Source of the DNA: Methylacidiphilum sp.
GTDB taxonomy: Bacteria; Verrucomicrobiota; Verrucomicrobiia; CAIQCK01
Direction of reading: 5' to 3'
Assembly: GCA_020718125.1 (NCBI GenBank)
Contig: DYDC01000208.1
Coordinates: 1 to 5,278 of the forward strand
Length of the DNA stretch: 5,278 nt
Below, one piece after another: positions 1-5,278 of this stretch; within the stretch, counting starts at the first letter, position 1, and the number at the start of each line of letters is the position of its first letter. The position numbers and the translations under genes were made by a program. Under the pieces are notes generated by a model. That model saw only the letters and a list, made by a program, of their open reading frames with translations, made no database searches and was not told where the DNA came from.

Positions 1-235
1 CGTGCCATGCCCGCAGGAATGCGCCGCCAGCCGCTTCAACGCAAGCTACATGTCTGATGTTGAGACCTGACCCCGATCACCTCACAAACCTCCCTTCCCC
101 TATCTCATCAGGACAGGCCGGCGTGGCGTCCCGCGCTGCCCGAAAGCCCCACGCCGAAAAGCACGGCACTTCTCGTTTTCCTGGCGTTGCAAAGGGCGCG
201 GTTTTGTGTTTGGCTGCTGCGCAAAGGAGATCACC
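1..235. other. Left-edge non-coding stretch upstream of the MFS gene
   Basis: I see no supportable complete gene here. An open frame entering from the left edge ends at a TGA at 68-70 and would encode a short tail containing CPQECAASRFNASYMSDVET; it may be the C-terminus of an upstream plus-strand gene, but with so little sequence it cannot be identified. Another small open frame at 57-239 is low-complexity in character and runs into the MFS start, so I treat it as chance. An 8-base inverted repeat, CGGCGTGG at 119-126 and CCACGCCG at 149-156, could fold into a hairpin with a 22-base loop; no T-run follows directly, so it is a poor terminator candidate. No clear sigma-70 promoter for the transporter was seen. 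Confidence 0.5.
223..230 (+). promoter_or_regulatory. Ribosome binding site of the MFS gene
   Basis: AAAGGAGA lies five bases before the ATG at 236. It is a near-perfect Shine-Dalgarno sequence and decides the start: an in-frame ATG at 206 would add ten residues (MFGCCAKEIT), lacks a comparable site, and would place this motif inside the coding region. Confidence 0.85.
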
Positions 236-1390
236 ATGAATTTGCTTCAAATCGCCTGGGTTGCTGGATTGTTGGTCTGCGGGATGGGTGTGGCGCTGCT
301 CGGCAGCGTGAAGGTGCCGCTCGCGCGGCGGCTGGAGATGGACGAGGGGCGCGTGGGCGGGCTGGTCTCGATGTTCGGCTTCGCCATGATCCCGGTAATG
401 TTCATGATGGGCTTCCTCACCGACTTTCTCGACAAGAGGCTGGTCGTCCTCGGCGGATGTCTGTTGATCACGTCGAGTTTCGTGGTTCTCGCGCTGGCGC
501 GGCGTTACAAGACAGCGCTGTTGTCAGTGTTCCTGCTGAGCGCCGGATGGTCGGGCGTCGTGAACGTGCTCAACGTCCTCATGCAGGCGGCATTCGGCGG
601 CAGCCCGACCTATGCCATGAACCTCGGCAACTTCTTCTTCGGCCTCGGCGCGTTCCTGACGCCGCTGTTCATCGCGTTCCTGTCGAAGCGGGCCGGCTTC
701 GTGAAGACGCTCTTCGTGCTGGCCGTCGTGGCATTGTTGCCGGGCGTGCTCGCGTTCGGCGTGGACTTCGCCGCGCTGGCGGGACCAGCCAGCACGCAAG
801 CCGGGCCGGGCATCGGCGTGCTGCTGACCGATCCGATCATGTGGCTGACGGCGCTGGCGCTGCTGTTCTTCGCGCCAATGGAAGCGACGATGAGCGCGTG
901 GACGACGACCTACCTGAGCGACAAACGTGCTTCCGAAACGCTCGCGTCCGCAATGCTCTCGACCTACTGGCTGGCTTACACCATCGCGAGGCTCGGCGCG
1001 GCGCTGCTGGTCGCGGCGTTCCCGCTGACGGCCGGCGGGACGGGCTGGTTGATTGTCGGCCTCGCGGTGTTCTGCCTGTTGGTCTGGGTGGGCGCGGTCA
1101 TCAGCCCCAACCGCGGCATGGCGTGCGCGATGGTGGCGCTGGCCGGCGTGGCCTTCGGGCCGACGTTTCCGACGATTGTCGGCGTGCTGATTGGCCACGT
1201 GGATCCGGCGGTGGCCGGCCGCGCGGTCGGGTTGTTCTTCATGATCGGCGGCATCGGCTGGTCGCTCATTCCCATCCTCATTGGCGCCTATGCGCGCAGC
1301 GCCGGCGTCCAGCGCGCCTTCCTCATCGCCGTCGGCGCGGGCGTCGGCCTGACCGCGACCGCGCTCGCGCTGCGGTCATTTATGATTTGA
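236..1390 (+). CDS. MFS (major facilitator superfamily) transporter, sugar-permease-like
   Basis: This is a 384-residue inner-membrane secondary transporter. Hydrophobic stretches suggest about twelve helices, roughly at residues 4-24, 40-62, 69-88, 93-115, 130-148, 157-177, 200-224, 238-262, 269-289, 294-319, 328-352 and 360-380. The loop between helices 2 and 3 carries GFLTDFLDKR (59-68), a version of MFS motif A (G-x-L-a-D-x-x-G-r-k/r). The segments NLGNFFFGLGAFLTP (129-143) and FGPTFPTIVG (307-316) recall the fucose permease-like (FHS) and related sugar MFS groups, so a sugar or sugar-derivative proton symporter is my inference; the substrate is not determined. The start at 236 is set by the strong ribosome binding site. 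The protein ends just after helix 12, so it looks complete. Its stop codon overlaps by 11 bases the convergent open frame of the broken kinase gene. Confidence 0.85.
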   Translation: MNLLQIAWVAGLLVCGMGVALLGSVKVPLARRLEMDEGRVGGLVSMFGFAMIPVMFMMGFLTDFLDKRLVVLGGCLLITSSFVVLALARRYKTALLSVFLLSAGWSGVVNVLNVLMQAAFGGSPTYAMNLGNFFFGLGAFLTPLFIAFLSKRAGFVKTLFVLAVVALLPGVLAFGVDFAALAGPASTQAGPGIGVLLTDPIMWLTALALLFFAPMEATMSAWTTTYLSDKRASETLASAMLSTYWLAYTIARLGAALLVAAFPLTAGGTGWLIVGLAVFCLLVWVGAVISPNRGMACAMVALAGVAFGPTFPTIVGVLIGHVDPAVAGRAVGLFFMIGGIGWSLIPILIGAYARSAGVQRAFLIAVGAGVGLTATALALRSFMI

Positions 1391-1793
1391 GACCCGCCGC
1401 CCTTGTGCGCGAAGTCGTGGTGAGCCGGTTCACGCCGGGATAGATCAAGCCGATCATGTCCTGGCTGCCCGCCGGCTCGGCTTTGCCCTTGTTCTCCTCG
1501 GCGTAGAGTTTCGCAACCAGCGCGGAAGGGTCACGGCGCGGCAGGCGGCCGTTCCAGAGTCTCATCGCCACCTTGCGCGTGCCGGTGGCCATGCCCGCGC
1601 GTTCCATCCACCAGAACGTCGTCTGCAAGCCGATGACCACCATCGAGCCGGGCGGTGTCGGGTTGAGTCGCGACACGAACGACTGGTCAATCCAGCCGCC
1701 CGCCAGCGCGACGCGATACGGAATCTCGCCGATGACGTCCGTGAGCTTGCCGCCAGATTTCTTCGGCGCGGTCGCGTCCTTTCGCAGGATCAG
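1380..1793 (-). pseudogene. Truncated, frameshifted GHMP kinase-like gene (galactokinase/heptose kinase-related)
   Basis: Only the N-terminal part of a sugar kinase-like protein remains. IPYRVALAGGWIDQ (bases 1724-1683) matches the first GHMP motif, as in the RISFAGGGTD of heptose-7-phosphate kinases. GMATGTR and GSQDMIGLIYPGVNRL (1469-1422) resemble a family of predicted galactokinase-like kinases that I recall as about 300 residues or more. After NRL the frame drifts into TTTSRTRAAGLKS and stops at 1380. Moving one base restores HDFAHKGG (1419-1396), as expected after NRL(D), so a base seems missing between 1421 and 1422. Even in that frame, similarity ends near 1395, beside the MFS stop, so the C-terminal half is gone. 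The start is uncertain: the first in-frame ATG is at 1853, inside the epimerase gene, whereas a CTG at 1793 overlaps the epimerase stop as CTGA. Kinase family assignment is from memory of motifs; function is probably lost. Confidence 0.65.
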
Positions 1794-2806
1794 ATGACGT
1801 CTTCGACGACACGTTTGCCGGCCTTGCGGTCGCGATACTGCTGCTCGATCCACTTGTAGGTCGTGCGCAGGCCCTTGCGGAGCGGCGTGTTCGGCTCCCA
1901 GTTCAGCATCTTCTTGATGAACGTGTTGTCGCTGTTGCGGCCCGCGACGCCACGCGGCGCGTCGAGGTCATGCTTCCGCTTCAGTTTGACGCCGCCAATG
2001 CTCTCCACGAGGCTGACGAGGTCGTTGATCGAGATCAGTTCGCTCGTGCCGAGGTTGATCGGCGTGGCGATGAGGTTGTCGGCGTGCATGATCTTGTCAA
2101 TGCCCAGCGTGCAGTCGGCGATATACATGAAGCTGCGCGTCTGGTGGCCGTCGCCCCAGATGACGATCTCCTTCTTGCCGGTGTCTTTCGCCTCGATGAC
2201 CTTGCGGCAGATGGCGGCGGGCGCCTTTTCGCGGCCGCCATCCCACGTGCCCCACGGCCCATAGACGTTGTGGAAGCGCGCGATGGCGGTCTTCATGCCG
2301 CGCTCGGCCGTGTATTCCTGGCAGAACATCTCCGACACCAGCTTCTCCCAACCATAACCGCGCTCGGCCATCGCCGGATACGCGTCGGACTCCTTCAACG
2401 CACGGCAGTTCGGGTCTTCCTGCAACTTCACGTTATAGGCACAGGCCGAGCTGGAGTAGAAGTAACGCTCGACGCCGGCGCGATACGCCGCCTCGATGAG
2501 GTGCGTGTTGATGAGAACGCTGCGCAGGCACTCGACACGGAAACGCTCGATGAACCCCATGCCGCCCATGTCCGCCGCGAGGTTATAGACCTCCGCCGCG
2601 TCCTTGACGGCCACCTTGCAGTTGGCCTCGTCGCTCAGGTCCAGGCACCAGCTTTCCACGCCCGGCGTCCGCTGATACCACATCGCCAGCGGCTTCTTGT
2701 CCACCGCGCGGATGCGCGTGAAGCCCTTGTCGCGGAAATACCGCACCAGCGACCCGCCGATGAACCCGCCGGCGCCGCCCACCAGAATCAAATCATCTTT
2801 CCTCAT
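1790..2806 (-). CDS. GDP-mannose 3,5-epimerase-like SDR (NAD-dependent sugar-nucleotide epimerase)
   Basis: This 338-residue cytoplasmic enzyme belongs to the extended short-chain dehydrogenase family. GGAGGFIG (residues 10-17) is the GxxGxxG NAD-binding loop and D36 ends strand 2. SSSAC (118-122), YGWEK (151-155, the YxxxK pair), RFHNVYGPWGTWDGGREK (177-194), WGDGHQTRSF (217-226) and GRNSDN (289-294) closely follow plant GDP-mannose 3,5-epimerase. The residues matching its acid/base pair, Cys145 and Lys217 in Arabidopsis, are C122 and K194, and the catalytic tyrosine is Y151, so the active site looks intact. The known family reaction is GDP-D-mannose to GDP-L-galactose with some GDP-L-gulose; bacterial relatives may use other GDP-sugars such as GDP-heptose. 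The start is supported by AAGGAA (2815-2820) eight bases upstream. The stop overlaps the possible start of the kinase remnant, so the two were probably one operon. The substrate is inferred, not proven. Confidence 0.85.
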   Translation of the reverse strand: MRKDDLILVGGAGGFIGGSLVRYFRDKGFTRIRAVDKKPLAMWYQRTPGVESWCLDLSDEANCKVAVKDAAEVYNLAADMGGMGFIERFRVECLRSVLINTHLIEAAYRAGVERYFYSSSACAYNVKLQEDPNCRALKESDAYPAMAERGYGWEKLVSEMFCQEYTAERGMKTAIARFHNVYGPWGTWDGGREKAPAAICRKVIEAKDTGKKEIVIWGDGHQTRSFMYIADCTLGIDKIMHADNLIATPINLGTSELISINDLVSLVESIGGVKLKRKHDLDAPRGVAGRNSDNTFIKKMLNWEPNTPLRKGLRTTYKWIEQQYRDRKAGKRVVEDVI

Positions 2807-2814
2807 GACTGCTT

Positions 2815-2820
2815 TTCCTT
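2815..2820 (-). promoter_or_regulatory. Ribosome binding site of the epimerase gene
   Basis: On the minus strand AAGGAA lies eight bases before the ATG at 2806, a normal Shine-Dalgarno position. It supports this ATG, which also places the NAD-binding loop at the expected distance from the N-terminus. Confidence 0.7.
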
Positions 2821-2832
2821 TCTCTCGATCTG

Positions 2833-2848
2833 CGGACCCGAAGGCCCG
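2833..2848 (-). promoter_or_regulatory. UUCG-tetraloop hairpin in the epimerase leader
   Basis: On the minus strand CGGGCC-TTCG-GGTCCG can form a six-base-pair stem (one G-U pair) closed by a C(UUCG)G tetraloop, an exceptionally stable RNA fold. It sits about 12 bases upstream of the ribosome binding site, so it may stabilise the leader or act on translation. No T-run follows, so it is not a standard terminator. The structure is visible in the sequence; its role is inference. Confidence 0.4.
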
Positions 2849-2864
2849 ATTGACAACGCCGCGG

Positions 2865-2893
2865 AGATTACACGCTCCCCTGGCTTTTGAAAA
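2865..2893 (-). promoter_or_regulatory. Candidate promoter for the epimerase gene
   Basis: On the minus strand TTTTCA (2893-2888) and TAATCT (2870-2865) are separated by exactly 17 bases, about 60 bases upstream of the epimerase ATG. Matches to the sigma-70 consensus are modest (4 of 6 at -35, 3 of 6 at -10). The spacing and the local AT-rich patch in a GC-rich sequence are the main support. Confidence 0.3.
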
Positions 2894-3032
2894 TAGCCAT
2901 GATTGACTGAACGATGCCCATTCTTGACCGCGCCTTATGCGCGCGAAATCCCGCTGCCATTCAAACCCATGCCCGCTCGTCTCAGCTTGGGTCAGTCTCG
3001 CAGTCTTCCCGGCAAACAGACGGCGCCCACAG

Positions 3033-4904
3033 CTATTTGACCGTCACCGTCTTGGCGAGGTTGCGGGGCTGGTCAATGTGCTCACCGCGCAGGTCGGCAA
3101 CGTGGTAAGCGAGCAACTGGAGCGGGATGGCGATGGTCACCGGCGAAACCATCTCGTGCGTCGGCGGAACCCAGATCATGTCGTTGGGCTGCGCGGTTGT
3201 GTCCCGCGGGCCGGCGGCATCGTCTGCGCCCGTCTGCAACACCTTCGTGTCGCCGTCGAAGGCCACGGCGATCACCGGCCCGCTGCGGGCCTTGATCTCC
3301 ATGATGTTGCCAATCATCTCGTCATGGGTCGGCCCACGCGGCGCGACGGCAACGACAAAGACATCCGGGCACACCAGCGCGATGGGGCCGTGTTTCATCT
3401 CGCCGGCAGAGTAAGCCTCGGCGTGGATGTAGCTGATCTCCTTCATCTTCAGCGCGCCCTCCATCGCCGAGGCGAGGTTGACGCCGCGGGCGAGGAAGAG
3501 AGCGGAGGTCTTCTGGAAGTGTTTGCGGGCAACGGCCACCACGTCACTTTCGCGGCGGAGCAATTCCTCGGCGTGCGCCGGCGCGGCCAGCAACGCCGCC
3601 TTGATCGCGCGCAATTCCTCCGCGCTGGCGGCGCCGCGGACTTCCGCGAAATGCAGCGCCAGCAGGGCGATGGTGAGAATCTGGAGCGTGTAGGCTTTGG
3701 TGGAGGCGACGCCAATCTCCGGGCCGGCCTGGATGTAGGCGACACCGTCGCCCTCGCGGGCGATGGTGCTGTCCACGACATTGATGACACCAAGGATGCG
3801 GGCGCCCTTGCGCTTCATGGTGCGGAGCGCCTCCAGCGTGTCGGCGGTCTCGCCGGACTGGCTGATGACGATGCAGAGCGTGTCCTCGAATACAACCGGA
3901 TCGCGATGGCGCAGTTCGGCGGCGATGTCCGTCTCGGCCGGGATGCGCGCGAGCTTCTCCATCAGGAACCGGCCGACGACGCCGGCGTGGTAGGCCGTGC
4001 CGCACGCGGTGAAGACCACTTTGCGCAACCGGCGGATGTTGTCGGCCGTGAGGCCGATGTCCTCAAACGTGACGGGCTTGTCGGCGCTGCTGAGCCGTCC
4101 CGCCAGACACGCCCGCATCGCGACGGGCTGCTCGTGAATCTCCTTGTGCATGAACTTCTTGTGGCCGCCCTTCTCCGCCGCCTCGGCCGGCCACGGGATC
4201 ACGTGGACATCGTGCCGCACGGGACGCAGCTCGAGGTCGATGATCTCGACACGGTCGGCCGTGATGCGGCACAACTCGTCGTCGCCGATGACATAGACCC
4301 TGTCGGTCTCCGCGCGGATTGCCCCCATGTCCGAGGCGATGAAGTTCTCGCCGTCGCCGAGGCCGACCACCAGCGGCGAGAACCGGCGCACAGCAATCAA
4401 TTCACCGGGGTTGTCGGCACACACAACGCCGAACGCGAAGGCGCCCTGCAACTCACCCACGGCGCGCCGCACCGCCTCGCGCGGGTCGCCAGCGTAGTGT
4501 TGCTCGACAAGGTGCGCCATCACCTCCGTGTCGGTCTGGCTGCGGAACGTGTGGCCGGCGGCTTGGAGCTGGCGGCGGAGTTCCTGGTAGTTCTCGATAA
4601 TGCCGTTGTGGACGACGGCAATGCGTCCGTTGCAACTCAGGTGCGGGTGGGCGTTGGTTTCAGAGGGCTTGCCATGCGTGGCCCAGCGCGTGTGGCCGAT
4701 GCCGATCTGGCCCGCAATCGGGCGCCGTTCGAGCGCGCGCGCAAGGCTGTCCAGTTTGCCCGCGACCTTGTGCAGGTCGAGCCGTCCGGCGTTGACGACC
4801 ACGATGCCCGCCGAATCGTAACCGCGATATTCCAACCGCCGCAGGCCGGCCAGACAGATCGCCGACGCCTGCCGCTGACCGATGTAACCAACAATGCCGC
4901 ACAT
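3033..4904 (-). CDS. glmS: Glutamine-fructose-6-phosphate aminotransferase (isomerizing), GlmS
   Basis: GlmS converts fructose-6-phosphate and glutamine to glucosamine-6-phosphate and glutamate, the first step towards UDP-GlcNAc for peptidoglycan and LPS. This 623-residue cytoplasmic protein is near the usual length (E. coli 609) and has all expected parts. The class II glutaminase domain starts MCGIVGY, with Cys2 as nucleophile after Met removal, followed by LEYRGYDSAGI, GHTRWATHGKPSETNAHPH (70-88) and VVHNGIIENY. Two SIS isomerase domains follow, with TACGTAYHAG (299-308), SQSGETADT (348-356) and ASTKAYTLQ (400-408). KMKE (486-489) and YIHAEAYSAGEMKHGPIAL (492-510) correspond to E. coli Lys485, Glu488 and His504. 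The C-terminus DQPRNLAKTVTVK carries the Lys603 equivalent at K618. The ATG at 4904 is chosen over one at 4940 because Cys must follow Met and AGGAGA sits eight bases upstream. It is probably an essential housekeeping gene; it is the first gene of this minus-strand group. Confidence 0.97.
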   Translation of the reverse strand: MCGIVGYIGQRQASAICLAGLRRLEYRGYDSAGIVVVNAGRLDLHKVAGKLDSLARALERRPIAGQIGIGHTRWATHGKPSETNAHPHLSCNGRIAVVHNGIIENYQELRRQLQAAGHTFRSQTDTEVMAHLVEQHYAGDPREAVRRAVGELQGAFAFGVVCADNPGELIAVRRFSPLVVGLGDGENFIASDMGAIRAETDRVYVIGDDELCRITADRVEIIDLELRPVRHDVHVIPWPAEAAEKGGHKKFMHKEIHEQPVAMRACLAGRLSSADKPVTFEDIGLTADNIRRLRKVVFTACGTAYHAGVVGRFLMEKLARIPAETDIAAELRHRDPVVFEDTLCIVISQSGETADTLEALRTMKRKGARILGVINVVDSTIAREGDGVAYIQAGPEIGVASTKAYTLQILTIALLALHFAEVRGAASAEELRAIKAALLAAPAHAEELLRRESDVVAVARKHFQKTSALFLARGVNLASAMEGALKMKEISYIHAEAYSAGEMKHGPIALVCPDVFVVAVAPRGPTHDEMIGNIMEIKARSGPVIAVAFDGDTKVLQTGADDAAGPRDTTAQPNDMIWVPPTHEMVSPVTIAIPLQLLAYHVADLRGEHIDQPRNLAKTVTVK

Positions 4905-4910
4905 GAAATC

Positions 4911-4921
4911 GTTCTCCTCTT
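4911..4921 (-). promoter_or_regulatory. Ribosome binding site of glmS
   Basis: On the minus strand AAGAGGAGAAC precedes the ATG at 4904, with the AGGAGA core (4918-4913) eight bases upstream. It fixes the start so that cysteine is residue 2, as catalysis by this family requires. Confidence 0.85.
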
Positions 4922-4978
4922 GACCGGCAAAGCATGACATGCGGCTTTGGCGAGAGCAAACTCGATTGCGTCACCACC

Positions 4979-4995
4979 GGGGGCGCACTGCCCCC
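4979..4995. other. GC hairpin in the glmS upstream region
   Basis: GGGGGC (4979-4984) and GCCCCC (4990-4995) form a perfect six-base-pair stem with a five-base loop, 75 bases before the glmS ATG. If transcription starts further upstream it would lie in the glmS leader. It has no T-run on either strand, so a terminator role is weak. Confidence 0.45.
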
Positions 4996-5003
4996 ATGCC
5001 TTG

Positions 5004-5015
5004 GGTTGGCCAACC
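5004..5015. repeat. Perfect 12-base palindrome GGTTGGCCAACC
   Basis: The sequence GGTTGGCCAACC is fully self-complementary with no spacer, located 100 bases upstream of the glmS start. Uninterrupted palindromes of this size can be operators for dimeric regulators, but no regulator is known here and chance or membership of the surrounding repeat family is equally possible. Confidence 0.45.
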
Positions 5016-5057
5016 TGAGCGGCGAGGGGGCTTCGCTGTTTTACGTGGGAGTGTCCG

Positions 5058-5078
5058 TGGCAACCCGAAGGGTTGCCA
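5058..5078. repeat. Hairpin overlapping the first copy of the 26-base repeat
   Basis: TGGCAACCC (5058-5066) and GGGTTGCCA (5070-5078) form a perfect nine-base-pair stem with the three-base loop GAA (TTC on the minus strand). The right arm is the beginning of the repeated element at 5070-5095. The second copy of the element keeps this arm but lacks the matching left arm. Confidence 0.7.
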
Positions 5079-5095
5079 GAGAATAGCCGGGGGTC
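5070..5095. repeat. 26-base direct repeat, copy 1
   Basis: This element begins GGGTTGCCAGAGAATAG and ends CCGGGGGTC. An identical copy lies at 5143-5168. On the minus strand it reads CCCCCGGCTATTCTCTGG plus flanks, a pattern I recall as a dispersed intergenic repeat in Verrucomicrobia and related genomes; that recollection needs a database check. It is bordered by hairpins on both sides. Confidence 0.75.
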
Positions 5096-5111
5096 GAGTC
5101 TGCGAGACTCG
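5095..5111. repeat. Hairpin CGAGTCT-GCG-AGACTCG
   Basis: This perfect seven-base-pair inverted repeat with a three-base loop abuts, and shares one base with, the end of repeat copy 1. Together with the hairpin at 5058-5078 it makes a compact double-hairpin module, as seen in REP-like intergenic elements. Confidence 0.65.
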
Positions 5112-5142
5112 CTGGACTGACCACCACTCCGCGTCGAGCTAC

Positions 5143-5168
5143 GGGTTGCCAGAGAATAGCCGGGGGTC
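5143..5168. repeat. 26-base direct repeat, copy 2
   Basis: It is identical over 26 bases to 5070-5095, with starts 73 bases apart. Here the left hairpin arm is replaced by unrelated sequence (GTCGAGCTAC), so this copy looks like a truncated module. Its right edge runs into CGGGG-GT-CCCCG (5162-5172 region), another short inverted repeat. Confidence 0.75.
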
Positions 5169-5199
5169 CCCGATGACCGACCCGATGAGACCCCGATGA
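5168..5199. repeat. Three short direct repeats of CCCGATGA
   Basis: CCCGATGA occurs at 5169-5176, 5181-5188 and 5192-5199, with 12- and 11-base steps, close to one DNA helical turn. The first and third are extended to CCCCGATGAC. The array adjoins repeat copy 2. It could be a degenerate tandem repeat or a protein-binding array; nothing in the sequence decides. Confidence 0.5.
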
Positions 5200-5243
5200 C
5201 GAAGAAACCACCTGCGCTTTGATCTCGCCGCAGAGGGCGGGAT

Positions 5244-5260
5244 GCTTCGGTGCGCGAAGC
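5244..5260. repeat. Hairpin GCTTCG-GTGCG-CGAAGC near the right edge
   Basis: A perfect six-base-pair stem with a five-base loop is followed by GGTGG (5262-5266) and CCACC (5274-5278), another possible stem cut by the window end. AGAAACCACC also occurs twice as a direct repeat, at 5203-5212 and 5269-5278. The repeat-dense DNA therefore probably continues beyond the window. Confidence 0.45.
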
Positions 5261-5278
5261 TGGTGGCCAGAAACCACC

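Larger units (their letters stand above)
2807..3032. other. Intergenic region between glmS and the epimerase gene
   Basis: These 226 bases separate two co-directional minus-strand genes. No rho-independent terminator with a T-run is visible after the glmS stop. The only compact GC hairpin in its 3' flank is CGCGC (2929-2933) with GCGCG (2939-2943). The epimerase-proximal part holds a candidate promoter and a UUCG hairpin, listed separately. Independent transcription of the epimerase and read-through from glmS are both possible. Confidence 0.5.
4905..5278. other. Repeat-rich non-coding region upstream of glmS
   Basis: No gene is supported in these 374 bases. Short open frames exist on both strands (4939-5199 plus; 5277-5041 minus, GTG start), but they consist largely of repeat-derived codons with no recognisable protein motif. 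The region holds at least five inverted repeats and a duplicated 26-base element, each listed separately. Transcription of glmS must start here or beyond. A very weak minus-strand promoter-like pair is TTGCTC followed after 17 bases by CATGCT, about 50 bases before the start; I do not rely on it. No glmS ribozyme-like feature was recognised. Confidence 0.55.

Noticed and set aside
119..156. Inverted repeat as a terminator of an upstream gene
   Set aside because: The loop is 22 bases and no T-run follows the stem; it is noted only as a possible hairpin.
187..1443. A 418-codon plus-strand frame overlapping the MFS gene
   Set aside because: The product is arginine-rich and has no family features; the other frame gives a twelve-helix transporter with a strong ribosome binding site.
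1970..2890. A 306-codon plus-strand frame opposite the epimerase gene
   Set aside because: It is a shadow frame in GC-rich DNA; the minus-strand epimerase has all its catalytic motifs.
3033..4904. glmS ribozyme or riboswitch in the leader
   Set aside because: I could not recognise the conserved ribozyme core, which is known mainly from Firmicutes; only simple hairpins are visible.
2937..4937. A 666-codon open frame on the plus strand covering glmS end to end
   Set aside because: It is the mirror of glmS in very GC-rich DNA. The translation is rich in Arg, Gly, Ala, Asp and His with no recognisable motif, whereas the minus strand encodes an unmistakable complete GlmS.
5070..5168. Possible CRISPR array
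   Set aside because: There are only two copies; the 47-base interval between them holds another hairpin rather than spacer-like sequence, and there are no cas genes in the window.
5041..5277. A minus-strand 78-codon frame starting at GTG near the right edge
   Set aside because: It is composed mainly of the repeat elements and their hairpins, has no ribosome site in view and no recognisable motif.

Overview
The window is GC-rich bacterial chromosomal DNA with few gaps between genes. My best guess is a member of the Verrucomicrobia or a nearby PVC lineage, possibly from a metagenome. That rests on a plant-like GDP-mannose 3,5-epimerase gene beside a galactokinase/HddA-like kinase gene, and on an intergenic repeat (CCCCCGGCTATTCTCTGG on the minus strand) that I associate with such genomes. 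Both are inference; nothing here proves the taxonomy.

Layout from left to right. Bases 1-235 hold no convincing gene beyond a possible tail of an upstream one. A complete MFS transporter gene (236-1390, plus strand) has a strong ribosome binding site. All other genes are on the minus strand and run towards it. In transcription order they are glmS (4904 to 3033, complete), a 226-base gap with a candidate promoter and a UUCG hairpin, a complete GDP-mannose 3,5-epimerase-like gene (2806 to 1790), and a broken GHMP-kinase-like gene (1793 to about 1395) overlapping the epimerase stop. The kinase remnant keeps only the N-terminal part. It appears to lack one base near 1421/1422, and recognisable sequence ends within a few bases of the transporter stop codon. 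Bases 4905-5278 have no supported gene but are crowded with inverted and direct repeats, including two copies of a 26-base element.

How the genes fit together: GlmS makes glucosamine-6-phosphate, the entry to UDP-GlcNAc for peptidoglycan and LPS. The epimerase and the kinase remnant look like part of a sugar-nucleotide route, on GDP-mannose or possibly GDP-heptose, feeding surface polysaccharide. The transporter resembles sugar-type MFS permeases, but its substrate cannot be read from sequence. The most interesting points are the abrupt loss of the kinase at the convergent junction and the repeat-rich DNA upstream of glmS. I found no CRISPR array, tRNA, rRNA, transposase or obvious defence system.
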